From contig NZ_JARVSD010000010.1 in the NCBI RefSeq assembly GCF_030209445.1, forward strand, positions 62,001 to 126,000: 64,000 bases of DNA, read 5' to 3'. Both the position numbers and the translations under genes were made by a program. Position 1 is the stretch's first letter. Every line of letters begins with the position of its first letter. Source of the DNA: Promicromonospora sp. MEB111 (GTDB lineage: Bacteria > Actinomycetota > Actinomycetes > Actinomycetales > Cellulomonadaceae). The notes beneath the pieces were generated by a model that saw only the letters and a list, made by a program, of their open reading frames with translations, was not told the DNA's origin and searched no databases. Shown here piece after piece: positions 52,726 through 60,623 of this stretch.

Positions 52726-55700
52726 TCACAGGTCACGCACCCGGATGTTGCGGAACTCCATGGCGTCCGCGTCGCTGTGGTTCTGCAGACCGATGAAGCC
52801 GCTCAGGAACTGCCGCAGGTCGGTCGGCGGGTCACCGGCGCGCGAGGACTCCTTGCCGGGCGAGTTCTCGAACTCGTTGATCACCTCGCCGTTGCGGATG
52901 ATCGTGTACTGCTGGCCGACCACCTGGATCTCGTAGGTGTTCCACTCGCCCTTCGGGGTGGGCCGGGCCTGCTCCAGGGTGTTGGGGTCGAAGTTGTACA
53001 CCGAACCCGTCTTCTGGACCTCGCCCGTGGGCCCGTCGTAGAGCTGGATCTCGTGGCCGCAGTAGATCGCCACCCAGGCCTCGGCGTCGGTGCCCTGCCC
53101 GCACTCGGGCCGGTCGTCGCGCGCCACCCGCGGGTCGGGGAACCGCGTGAAGACGCCGCTGTTGGCGAACCGTCCCTCCGGGGCGGAGTCCTTGAACTCC
53201 AGCTTCAGCGAGAAGTCGCCCAGCTCCTCCTTCGGGTACCAGAGCATGCCGAGCCCGCCGGTGGCCAGGATGGACCCGTCCTCCTTCAGGTCGAAGGCGC
53301 CGCCCGGTGCCTGCCGCCAGTCGGCCAGCGTCTGGGCCGTGCCGTCGAACCACCACCGGTACCCGGTGCTGCCCTCGGTGCCGATGTCGGACGACTGCGC
53401 CACCTTGATCAGCTTCTTGCGCTCGGTGACGGTGATCACCTTGTCGGCCCGGAGCTGGTCCGCCACGGCCGTGACGTGGTTGACGAACCGGCCGTTCGTG
53501 TCCCACTCCCGCTCGTCCTCGACGATGTCGTTGATCGTGCAGCCGCCCAGGTCGTCGTTGGTGACACCCGTGTTGTCGTCGCCGAACCACACGGTGCCCC
53601 GGTCGTCCGGGATGGTGCAGGTGGTCTCGGCCGCGACCTCGACCGTGGACGTCTCGCCGTCGGCGTAGGTCACCGTCAGCGTGGCGTCGTAGCTGCCCAC
53701 GCGGGCGTAGGTGTGCCGCGGGTTGGCCTCGGTCGAGGTGCTCCCGTCCCCGAAGTTCCAGGCGTACGAGACGCCGCCCGAGCGGTCACCGGTGAAGGCG
53801 ACGGTCAGCGGGGAGCTCTGCACGCTCGCGCCGGACGCGGCCGGCACCGGCGTCGCCGGGCCACCCTTGTAGCTGATCCGGACGAGCTTCTGGTTCGGGT
53901 GCAGCGAGAAGAAGCCGCCCGCGTAGTCCAGCAGGTACAGGGCGCCGTCCGGACCGAACTTGGCGTCCATCCAGCTCTGCACCTGCTCGTTGCCCGCGCC
54001 GCCCTGGATGATCTTGCGCAGGTCCTCGGCGAAGACCGGGGGACCGGCCTCCTCCACCGTGTCCGGGTTCACCGTGACGGCGATCCGGTTGCTCGCGTTC
54101 GACTGGTCGCCGATGAACCACTTGTTGTCCCAGTACGCGGGCCAGGCGACGCCGCTGCCGGTGTCCACCTCGGACCGGTGGTACGTGGGACCGTCCATCA
54201 CGGCCTGACCGCCACCGCGCAGGTACGGCAGGGTGTAGGTGGCCTCCTCGTCGACGTACGACGGGATGCCGTTCTCACCCTCCGGGAAGACCGGGCCGCC
54301 GCCGCTCGGCGAGTACCAGATCATGTTGTCGCGCACCGGCGGCAGGTCCACCAGGCCGGTGTTGCGCGGCGAGGTGTTCTTCGGGTTGTCGCAGTCGTAC
54401 CAGCCGGCCAGCACCGTCGCGTCCTCGTTGCTGCGGTCGCGGTAGGGCTGCCGGTTGCCCATGCAGTACGGCCAGCCCTGGTTGCCCGCCGAGGTGATGA
54501 TGGTCGCGGTCTCGTACTTGGCCGGCCCGAGCTCCGGGTCCGGTGCGCCCGCGTCCGGTCCCACCCACGCCGCCGTCAGCCAGTCGTTCTTCTTGTCGTA
54601 GGCCAGGCGCGAGATGTTCCGCACGCCCATCACGTAGATCTCCGGGCGCGTCTTGTCACCCGGGTCGTCCGCCTCGGGGAACAGGTTGCCCTCGGGGATC
54701 GTGAACGTGCCGTCGTCCTCGGGGTGGATCCGCAGGATCTTGCCGTTCAGGTCGTTCGTGTTGCCGGCCGTGCGGCGGGCGTCCTGGAACGAGAGGCCCG
54801 CGAACTCCTGCGTCCAGTTGTTGCCGGAGTAGCCGTTCGACCCGCCCGAGGAGTTGCTGTCGCCGGACCCGATGTACAGGTTGCCGTCGTTGTCGAAGTC
54901 CATGCCGCCGCCCGCGTGGCAGCAGCTGTGGATCTGCGTCTCCCAGTGCAGCAGGTCCTTGCGGGTGGACTGGTCGATCGTGTCGGCCGCGGCGTCATAG
55001 GTGAAGCGCGAGACCGTGCGCTGGCCCACGCGCCGCTCGACGTCGATCGACTCGTGCGGCATCCAGTAGGCGTAGATCCAGTGGTTGTCCTCGAAGTCGG
55101 GGTCCAGCGTGATGCCGAGCAGACCCTCCTCGTTCTTGACCAGCTCGCTGCCGCTGCCGCGGTTGCCCATCACGTCGAGGGTGGTCAGCAGCTTGGTCTC
55201 GCCCGCCTCGGGGTCCCAGCGGTGGATCGTGCCGCAGCCCAGCCCCACGTTCGGGTCGTCCCACGAGACGATCGGGCCGGACGGGCACGCGCCCTTGCCG
55301 ACGTAGAAGACGCCGCCGTCGGGTGCGACCGTGAGCCCGTGCGGCTCGCCGATCTGGTCGAGCGTGCCCGCGGTGTTCTGCGCGGTCAGGCGCTCGGCCT
55401 CGTAGTTCGCCGCGATGGTCGCCTGGCAGTCGCCGCGCACCATGCCCGCCGCCCAGAGCAGGCCGCCGAGCAGGTGGTCACGGAAGCCCTCCTCCGCGTA
55501 GCTCTCCGCGGTGCCGCCCATGCCGGTGTAGAACGAGCGGCCGCCGTCGTAGTCGCGGCACCACGAGATCGGGTGGAAGGCGCCGTTCGCGGCCTCGCCC
55601 GGGTCGTAGTCCCACTCCTGCACCTGCGCCACCGTGTGCACCTCGCCGATCGGGTTCGGCGACCAGTTCAGCCACCGGTCCTCACGGGTCCAGTTCAGGG

Positions 55701-56727
55701 GCAGCCCGTCGTTGGCGGGGTGCGCGCGGTCGACGACGTTCACCGTCGCCTCCTGCACCGGCACCTCGGGGTCCGGCTCCTCCTCGCCCGAGGTGTCGAA
55801 GAGCTGGATCTCGGCGAGCTGGGTGAGGTCGTCGCCGGCGTTCGCCGTGATGTCCAGCCGGTAGTGCTGGTAGGCCACGTCGTTGTCGAGGTCGTAGTCG
55901 TTCGTGACGAACCGGTCCGGGAAGTCCTCGCCCTCCCGCGTGTCCAGGTCGGTCCAGGTCTCACCGTCGGTGGAGCCCTGCAGCGTCCAGTCCTGCGGGT
56001 CGCGGCCCTCGGAGTCGTTGGCCGAGGTGAGCGCGTACCGGGCGGCCGCGAGCGGCTCCTCCAGCTCGAGCTCGATCCACGCCGTCGGCTCGAACGCCAG
56101 CCACTTGGTCCGGGAGTCGCCGTCGATCAGGTTCGCGGCCACCTCGTTCGGCGGGTTCTCGGCGCTCGCGGTGGCGCTCGCCACCGGCAGCGGGTCCGGC
56201 AGGTTGCCGGCGGGCCGCGTGCCGATCAGGCCCGTGAACCACTGCGAGCGGGCCTGGGCCCGCGCCGCGTCACGGACGCCGAGGAACCCGCCGCCGCCCT
56301 GTACGTAGGCCTTGAGCGCGTCCTCCTGCGCCGTGCTGAGCTCGACGCCCTCGGCGGACAGGAACACGACCCCGCGGTACTCCGCGAGGTTCTTGGCCGT
56401 GAACACCTTCGGGTCGCTGGCCGTGTGCACCGTGAAGCCGTTCTCGGCGCCGAGCTCCCGGATGGTCCGGGTCGCGACGGCGACCGGGTCGGCCTGGTCG
56501 GCCGCCGCGCCGTGGAACACGAGCACGGTGGGCTCGGCCGCGGCGGCCGTGGCGGCGGGCACGACGGACGCCGTGTCCGTCACCGCCGCGTCCTTGACGG
56601 CCGCGGCCACGGGGGCCGTGTCGACGGTCGCGGCGCTCCGCTGGGCCGCGGCCGGCGTCGTCGTCATCGTGGCGACGAGGGCGGCGCCGGCCACCGCGGC
56701 GATGATGCCTCTTCGGGTTCGTTCCAT
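52726..56727 (-). CDS. secreted multidomain sugar-oxidising protein: split ThuA, discoidin, PQQ-type propeller, PKD, DUF1080
   Basis: 1333 residues; Sec signal peptide about 1-28 and an AAGGAG ribosome site. In order: first part of a ThuA (trehalose-utilisation-like) domain at 66-200 (TVLVFHGAAA, FLSAEGVEL); an inserted discoidin/F5-8C domain at about 205-335 (LIDGDSRTKWLAFEP); the rest of ThuA to about 450 (DRAHPANDGLPL, GRSFYTGMGGTAESYAEEGF); a glucose/sorbosone dehydrogenase propeller at about 461-930 (EPHGLTVAPDGGVFYVGKG, GLLGITLDPDFEDN, HAGGGMDFDNDGNLYIGSGD); PKD at 956-1035 (YAWNFGDGS); a two-Cys module at 1036-1116; and DUF1080 (3-keto-glycoside hydrolase type) at 1121-1333. It should bind and oxidise extracellular carbohydrate. 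It lies between the laccase and cupredoxin genes. Confidence 0.9.
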   Translation of the reverse strand: MERTRRGIIAAVAGAALVATMTTTPAAAQRSAATVDTAPVAAAVKDAAVTDTASVVPAATAAAAEPTVLVFHGAAADQADPVAVATRTIRELGAENGFTVHTASDPKVFTAKNLAEYRGVVFLSAEGVELSTAQEDALKAYVQGGGGFLGVRDAARAQARSQWFTGLIGTRPAGNLPDPLPVASATASAENPPNEVAANLIDGDSRTKWLAFEPTAWIELELEEPLAAARYALTSANDSEGRDPQDWTLQGSTDGETWTDLDTREGEDFPDRFVTNDYDLDNDVAYQHYRLDITANAGDDLTQLAEIQLFDTSGEEEPDPEVPVQEATVNVVDRAHPANDGLPLNWTREDRWLNWSPNPIGEVHTVAQVQEWDYDPGEAANGAFHPISWCRDYDGGRSFYTGMGGTAESYAEEGFRDHLLGGLLWAAGMVRGDCQATIAANYEAERLTAQNTAGTLDQIGEPHGLTVAPDGGVFYVGKGACPSGPIVSWDDPNVGLGCGTIHRWDPEAGETKLLTTLDVMGNRGSGSELVKNEEGLLGITLDPDFEDNHWIYAYWMPHESIDVERRVGQRTVSRFTYDAAADTIDQSTRKDLLHWETQIHSCCHAGGGMDFDNDGNLYIGSGDSNSSGGSNGYSGNNWTQEFAGLSFQDARRTAGNTNDLNGKILRIHPEDDGTFTIPEGNLFPEADDPGDKTRPEIYVMGVRNISRLAYDKKNDWLTAAWVGPDAGAPDPELGPAKYETATIITSAGNQGWPYCMGNRQPYRDRSNEDATVLAGWYDCDNPKNTSPRNTGLVDLPPVRDNMIWYSPSGGGPVFPEGENGIPSYVDEEATYTLPYLRGGGQAVMDGPTYHRSEVDTGSGVAWPAYWDNKWFIGDQSNASNRIAVTVNPDTVEEAGPPVFAEDLRKIIQGGAGNEQVQSWMDAKFGPDGALYLLDYAGGFFSLHPNQKLVRISYKGGPATPVPAASGASVQSSPLTVAFTGDRSGGVSYAWNFGDGSTSTEANPRHTYARVGSYDATLTVTYADGETSTVEVAAETTCTIPDDRGTVWFGDDNTGVTNDDLGGCTINDIVEDEREWDTNGRFVNHVTAVADQLRADKVITVTERKKLIKVAQSSDIGTEGSTGYRWWFDGTAQTLADWRQAPGGAFDLKEDGSILATGGLGMLWYPKEELGDFSLKLEFKDSAPEGRFANSGVFTRFPDPRVARDDRPECGQGTDAEAWVAIYCGHEIQLYDGPTGEVQKTGSVYNFDPNTLEQARPTPKGEWNTYEIQVVGQQYTIIRNGEVINEFENSPGKESSRAGDPPTDLRQFLSGFIGLQNHSDADAMEFRNIRVRDL

Positions 56728-56764
56728 CACTGCTCCTTTGCGCGTGAACGGGGAGTCGGGGCGG

Positions 56765-57835
56765 TCAGTGGCCGGCATGGGCCGCCGCGCCGTCGGTCTC
56801 GGTGGTGGCCGTGCCGCTCATCGTGTGGCCGCCGTGCTCGTGGAACCGGTCGATCGCCGCCTGGGCACCGGCGGGCATGCTGCCGTCGGCGTTGCGCACC
56901 AGGAAGATCCCGGCCATGCCGCCGTCCGAGTGGAACTGGACGTGGCAGTGGTACATCCACGCGCCCGCGCCCACGCCCTCGCCCGCCACGACCTGGAACC
57001 CGAACGAGGAGCCGGGGTTGAGGTCGCGGGTGTCGATCACCCGGGTGGGGTCGTCCGGGCCGGTCAGGTAGCCGGTGCGGTTGTCCGCCCAGCGGTGGGC
57101 GTGCACGTGGAACGTGTGGAGCTGGTCCCCGTGGCCGATCGCGATGAACTCGACCTTCTCGCCCTTGTTCGCCTCGAGCATCGGGGTGTCGGGCGCGACC
57201 TTGTTGTTGATCGTCATGTCGTTGAACACGACGGTGTGCTGACGGTCGGGCAACGTGTCGCCCTGGCGCCGCACCACGAGGGCGCCGTACAGGCCCGCGC
57301 GCAGCCCGGGGGTGCCGTGCTCCCCGCCCATCGCGTGGTCGTGGTAGTGCCAGTAGCCCGCGGAGCCCGCCATCCAGGTGCCGTCGGCGCGCTGCTTCGG
57401 CTTGTGGCTCTTCCAGACGTAGGTGCGGGTCTCGCCGGGCTCGTTGAACGAGTCGTTGAAGGGGCTGCCGTCCGAGTCGGTCGCGTAGTCCACGCCGTGC
57501 GGGTGGATCGACAGGCGCTTGTCGGTGTTGTTCACGAGCTCGACCTGGAGGGTGTCGCCCTCCCACATCTCCAGCACGGGGCCGGGGATGGTGGCCTTTC
57601 CGGGCGTCAGCCCGTAGCCGTACTGGCCCCCGGGTAGTGCCTCGGCGTACACGGTGATGTGCCGGGTCGTGCCCAGGACCGCCGACGACACGGCGGCGGC
57701 CGAGTCGGAGCCGAGCGCCAGCGCCGCCGTCGGCGCCATGAGCCCGGCGAGGGTACCGGTCAGGATCGAGCGACGGGACACGCCGCCGGACTGGGTTGGG
57801 GCGTCAGTGCTGTTCTCGGGGCTGTTCTCGGGCAT
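56765..57835 (-). CDS. two-domain small laccase (SLAC-type multicopper oxidase), Tat-exported
   Basis: Exported 356-residue laccase resembling the Streptomyces small laccase: [76 protein letters not shown] and [20 protein letters not shown]. Copper ligands are HPHG (about 111), HYHDH (162), HTFHVHAH (240) and HCHVQFH (296). The twin-arginine signal is [13 protein letters not shown] (Arg21-Arg22). Two-domain laccases are trimers with copper sites between subunits. It is the first gene of a three-gene operon, 37 bases ahead of the sugar dehydrogenase gene. It would oxidise the cupredoxin or phenols with O2 as acceptor (role in chain inferred). A His-containing tail ends the protein. Confidence 0.94.
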   Translation of the reverse strand: MPENSPENSTDAPTQSGGVSRRSILTGTLAGLMAPTAALALGSDSAAAVSSAVLGTTRHITVYAEALPGGQYGYGLTPGKATIPGPVLEMWEGDTLQVELVNNTDKRLSIHPHGVDYATDSDGSPFNDSFNEPGETRTYVWKSHKPKQRADGTWMAGSAGYWHYHDHAMGGEHGTPGLRAGLYGALVVRRQGDTLPDRQHTVVFNDMTINNKVAPDTPMLEANKGEKVEFIAIGHGDQLHTFHVHAHRWADNRTGYLTGPDDPTRVIDTRDLNPGSSFGFQVVAGEGVGAGAWMYHCHVQFHSDGGMAGIFLVRNADGSMPAGAQAAIDRFHEHGGHTMSGTATTETDGAAAHAGH

Positions 57836-57908
57836 GGGTCTCCGTTCGACACCGTCGGGCAGGCGGGAGTGCCGTCCCGGCGAGACAGAAGTGCGGGAGG
57901 GGACTGGC

Positions 57909-57974
57909 TCAGGCGCGCGAAGCTCGTCGCGTCGACGCGGTGAGTGACAGCGTTGTCACGAAGGTGGACCTCAT
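57909..57974 (-). CDS. possible 21-codon leader peptide of the laccase operon
   Basis: Minus-strand ATG preceded by GGAGGGAACGACG, the strongest ribosome site nearby, opens a 21-codon frame (starts [20 protein letters not shown]) in the 5' leader, ending 73 bases before the laccase start. A GTGACA-GCGT-TGTCAC hairpin lies inside it. It may be a regulatory leader or a chance frame; no residue runs suggest a specific attenuation signal. Confidence 0.4.
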   Translation of the reverse strand: MRSTFVTTLSLTASTRRASRA

Positions 57975-58003
57975 CGTCGTTCCCTCCAGGGGTGCGTCAC
58001 GTG

Positions 58004-58035
58004 GTCGTCGGCGACGACGGCCACGCCCCCGTGGC
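58004..58035 (-). promoter_or_regulatory. structured part of the laccase operon leader
   Basis: Two adjacent hairpins: a 15-base near-palindrome GTCGTCGGCGACGAC (58004-58018) and GCCACG-CCCC-CGTGGC (58020-58035). They sit between promoter and leader peptide on the minus strand. Function untested. Confidence 0.4.
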
Positions 58036-58063
58036 AGGACGTACTCCACCGGGTGACTTTTCG

Positions 58064-58092
58064 AACATAGGAGGACTTATGCCGACTGTCAA
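58064..58092 (-). promoter_or_regulatory. consensus promoter of the laccase operon
   Basis: On the minus strand TTGACA (58092-58087), a 17-base spacer and TATGTT (58069-58064): an almost perfect housekeeping promoter, the best in the window. It implies a leader of about 220 bases before the laccase start at 57835. Confidence 0.8.
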
Positions 58093-58183
58093 GCAAAAGA
58101 TGGACAAACAGTGACAGGATTCGTCTATGCGACCAAGCAAAGATCCCGGTGGGTCGCGCGAGGTCAGGCGGGGGTGGGCGGGG

Positions 58184-58801
58184 TCAGTCGAGCGCGAGCA
58201 GCAGCCAGGCCGCCGTCGTGACCAGGGTGGCCCCGGTCAGCAGGCCGGTCAGCGGGTGGGCGAGCGCCGCCGTCGGACGGTGGCCGCGCGGCCGGGTGAC
58301 CGCGCGCAGGATCCAGCCGAGCGGCCAGGCGAGGACCGCGGCCGCGAGCCCGGCCGCGGCGCCGAGGTACAGGTTCGGCACGGCGAGGGTGTTCGCGACG
58401 ACCCCCACCTGGATCGCCGTGGACACCGCCACGACCGTCGGGATCAGGTGCAGCCGGGACTTCCCGGTCGTCACTCCGGCCTTGTCGGCGTCCTTCGCGG
58501 CGGCCCGCGCCCTGCGGTACCTGCTCGCGATCATGCCGGTGCACAGCCGGGTCAGGCCGCCGTGCACGAGGAGCGCCGCCACGTAGATGCTCACGACCCG
58601 GCCGGTCACCACGCTGCCGTCGGGCCAGGCGCGGACCGCGGCCAGGACACCGAGCGCCGCGACCGCGACGGCGAGCACGACGCCCACCACGGGGATGAGC
58701 CGGGACCACGGCCCGGAGTGCCGGACGGTCCAGGCGAACCAGAGGGCCGCCAGGACGCTGACCACCGTCGCTGCGAGGGCGCCGTCGCTCGTGTGCTCCA
58801 T
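58184..58801 (-). CDS. integral membrane protein of unknown family
   Basis: 205 residues with about six hydrophobic segments (ATVVSVLAALWFAWTV, LIPVVGVVLAVAVAALGVLA, VVSIYVAALLVHGGLT, LIPTVVAVSTAIQVGVVANT, YLGAAAGLAAAVLAWPLGWI, LTGLLTGATLVTTAAWLLLA) and a basic cytoplasmic loop (ASRYRRARAAAKDADKAG). I do not recognise the family. It starts 118 bases before the hydrolase end, behind a dyad with a possible -10. It is co-directional with the laccase operon but separated from it by that operon's own promoter. Confidence 0.75.
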   Translation of the reverse strand: MEHTSDGALAATVVSVLAALWFAWTVRHSGPWSRLIPVVGVVLAVAVAALGVLAAVRAWPDGSVVTGRVVSIYVAALLVHGGLTRLCTGMIASRYRRARAAAKDADKAGVTTGKSRLHLIPTVVAVSTAIQVGVVANTLAVPNLYLGAAAGLAAAVLAWPLGWILRAVTRPRGHRPTAALAHPLTGLLTGATLVTTAAWLLLALD

Positions 58802-58813
58802 CGTCGTCCTACC

Positions 58814-58839
58814 TCCGGTTGAAATGGGTATAAACCGGA
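58814..58839. promoter_or_regulatory. inverted repeat over a probable promoter
   Basis: TCCGGTT and AACCGGA, seven-base exact arms 12 bases apart, enclose TATACC on the minus strand, a likely -10 for the membrane protein gene at 58801. Candidate operator; regulator unknown. Confidence 0.5.
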
Positions 58840-58919
58840 CAGCAGGGTACGACGTCGTCGCAGGTCAGGGAAGGTTTCCGGTATCCGACTGGTGATGTCG
58901 GCAGGAGTTCACGCGGAGT

Positions 58920-59858
58920 TCACCGCGCCGGTGGCCGGTGGGTCCCGCTGCCGGTCCGCGCCGGTGCCGCGAGATGGTCGAGGATCCTCGATCTCACCGC
59001 CCGGTCGCCGAGGATCTTGTTGTGGCCCAGCCCGGTGGTGGTGAACAGCTCGCTCGAGTCCGCATGCGCCTCGTGGAGCTGGACCGACAGGTGGTGCGGG
59101 TTCACGCGGTCCCCGTCGTCGTGCAGCCAGAGGGTGGGTACGGAGGCCGGGACGGGATGTGCCAGCAGGTCGAAGCGCTCGTAGACGTCCGGGTGGTCGG
59201 GCAGGCCGTACCGCTGGACGGTCGTCGCGAAGCCGTCGCGGAGCGCCCAGGGGATCCCGGACCCGCGGACGAAGCCGTCGGTCGCGACGCGGAACGACGT
59301 GAGGCCGGCGACGGCCGTGAACCGCTCGGTCTCCACGCCCTCGTGCAGCGCGATCCCCGCCGCGAGCACCCCGAGCGAGTGCCCGACGACGTCGGCCCAC
59401 GGTGCGTTCTCGGCGTCGGACAGCCGGCGGATGACGGTCAGGTCGTCGAGCCCCGTGCGTCGCTGCCCGCCGGAGGCGCCGTGGCCGGGCGCGTCGTAGG
59501 CGACGACCCGGAGCCCGGCTCCGGTGAGGTCCTCGATGATCCGCCCGAACGCCGACGCGCGGGACCGCCAGCCGTGGACCAGCAGGACCGCGGGTGCACC
59601 GGGGTCGCCCCAGGCGTAGGTGGCCACCGTGATGGTTCCGCCGACGCCGAGACGGCCGTCCCGGCCGCGGCGGAACGTGGGGCGGTGCTCGAGCGGTGTG
59701 CGCCGTGCCGCGTCGTGGACGGCCTGGTCGGCGGGCCGGACCGGTGCCGGCGCCCCGACCCGCCAGTAGGTGGCCGCACCGAGCGCCAGGGCCGCCGGCG
59801 GCGCGACGCGGGCGAGGGTGCGGAACATCGCGCGGGCTGCGCGCTGGGTCTGGGGCAC
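58920..59858 (-). CDS. alpha/beta hydrolase
   Basis: 312 residues. An N-terminal hydrophobic segment (ARVAPPAALALGAATYW) probably anchors or exports it. The hydrolase core has the oxyanion HGW in VLLVHGWRSRASAFG, the nucleophile elbow VVGHSLGVLAAG, the acid Asp in LWLHDDGDRVNP and the catalytic His in TTGLGHNKILG. The GTG start is chosen for its GGAGG ribosome site; an ATG 15 codons later is possible. It is divergent from a TetR gene whose operators lie in between, so it is probably that regulator's target. Substrate unknown, ester or lactone likely. Confidence 0.87.
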   Translation of the reverse strand: MPQTQRAARAMFRTLARVAPPAALALGAATYWRVGAPAPVRPADQAVHDAARRTPLEHRPTFRRGRDGRLGVGGTITVATYAWGDPGAPAVLLVHGWRSRASAFGRIIEDLTGAGLRVVAYDAPGHGASGGQRRTGLDDLTVIRRLSDAENAPWADVVGHSLGVLAAGIALHEGVETERFTAVAGLTSFRVATDGFVRGSGIPWALRDGFATTVQRYGLPDHPDVYERFDLLAHPVPASVPTLWLHDDGDRVNPHHLSVQLHEAHADSSELFTTTGLGHNKILGDRAVRSRILDHLAAPARTGSGTHRPPAR

Positions 59859-59886
59859 GGGGACCTCCGGGAGGCGGCGAATAATC

Positions 59887-59930
59887 TGTACGAACGTTCG
59901 CACACTATCGAATGAGCGAACGGTCGTACA
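59887..59930. promoter_or_regulatory. paired inverted TetR operators
   Basis: TGTACGAACGTTCG (59887-59900) and its near-exact complement CGAACGGTCGTACA (59917-59930, one mismatch) face each other across 16 bases; each half also contains a CGAACG-type palindromic core. The right copy overlaps TACACT, the -10 of the TetR gene. Suits control of both divergent genes. Confidence 0.78.
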
Positions 59931-59932
59931 CT
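59927..59932 (+). promoter_or_regulatory. -10 element of the leaderless tetR promoter
   Basis: TACACT is seven bases before GTG 59940 and lies within the right-hand operator copy. Confidence 0.5.
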
Positions 59933-59939
59933 CTCTTGT

Positions 59940-60572
59940 GTGAACGAGCCGACCGATCTGCGCCGCCTTCGTGGTGACCGCACGCGCCGCGCCGTGCTGG
60001 ACCACGCGGTGCAGGAGGCGTCCGTCCGCGGGCTGGACGCGCTGTCCTTCGGCGCGCTGGCGGAGGCCGTCCCGGTGAACAAGAGCGGGATCGCCGGCCT
60101 GTTCGGCTCGAAGGAGAGGCTCCAGCTCGCCGCCGTGGAGCGGGCGACCGAGATCTACACCGAGCACGTCATCGTCCGCGCGCGGACGGCCGATCGTGGT
60201 CTCGCGCGCCTGTGGGCGCTGGTGCTGGCGTGGACCGAGTACTCGCGGGCGAGGGTGTTCCAGGGTGGGTGCTTCTTCCGCACCGTCGAGATCGAGTTCG
60301 ACATGCGCGACGGCGCCGTACACGACGCGGTCGTGGCGGCGCAGCGGTCCTGGGAGTCGTACCTGGTGCACCAGGCGCAGGTGGCGCTCGACGCGGGCGA
60401 GCTCGCCCCGGGCACCGACCCCGACCAGGTCGCCTTCGAGATCAACGCCCTGCTGAACGCGGCGAACGACCGGTCCCTGCTGCTCCGCGACGACGCCGTC
60501 TACGAGCGGGCGCTGGCGGCCGCGCGGGCCCTGCTGGTGGCGCGCGGCGCTGATCTCGCCACATTGCGGTAG
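59940..60572 (+). CDS. TetR-family regulator
   Basis: 210 residues. The DNA-binding domain reads RTRRAVLDHAVQEASVRGLD, SFGALAEAVPVNKSGIAGLF and GSKERLQLAAVERA (about residues 14-68). The C-terminal domain has the TetR_C_39-like pattern VFQGGCFFRTVEIEFDMRDG. The start is fixed by a -10 box seven bases upstream, with no leader. It is divergent from an alpha/beta hydrolase and shares two inverted operator copies with it, so it most likely represses both. Ligand unknown. Confidence 0.92.
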   Translation: MNEPTDLRRLRGDRTRRAVLDHAVQEASVRGLDALSFGALAEAVPVNKSGIAGLFGSKERLQLAAVERATEIYTEHVIVRARTADRGLARLWALVLAWTEYSRARVFQGGCFFRTVEIEFDMRDGAVHDAVVAAQRSWESYLVHQAQVALDAGELAPGTDPDQVAFEINALLNAANDRSLLLRDDAVYERALAAARALLVARGADLATLR

Positions 60573-60611
60573 AAACGTTCAATTGTTTCAAACCCGTATA
60601 CATACCGTCGT

Positions 60612-60617
60612 TACCCT
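60612..60617 (+). promoter_or_regulatory. -10 element of a probable leaderless promoter
   Basis: TACCCT is six bases before ATG 60624. The 51-base gap is AT-rich for this genome and also contains TATACA and a GAAAC/GTTTC dyad. Confidence 0.4.
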
Positions 60618-60623
60618 CTGTTC

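Noticed and set aside
52627-57021. Plus-strand open frame of about 1460 codons opposite the laccase operon
   Set aside because: Antisense shadow of the high-GC giant gene; low-complexity translation with no recognisable family.
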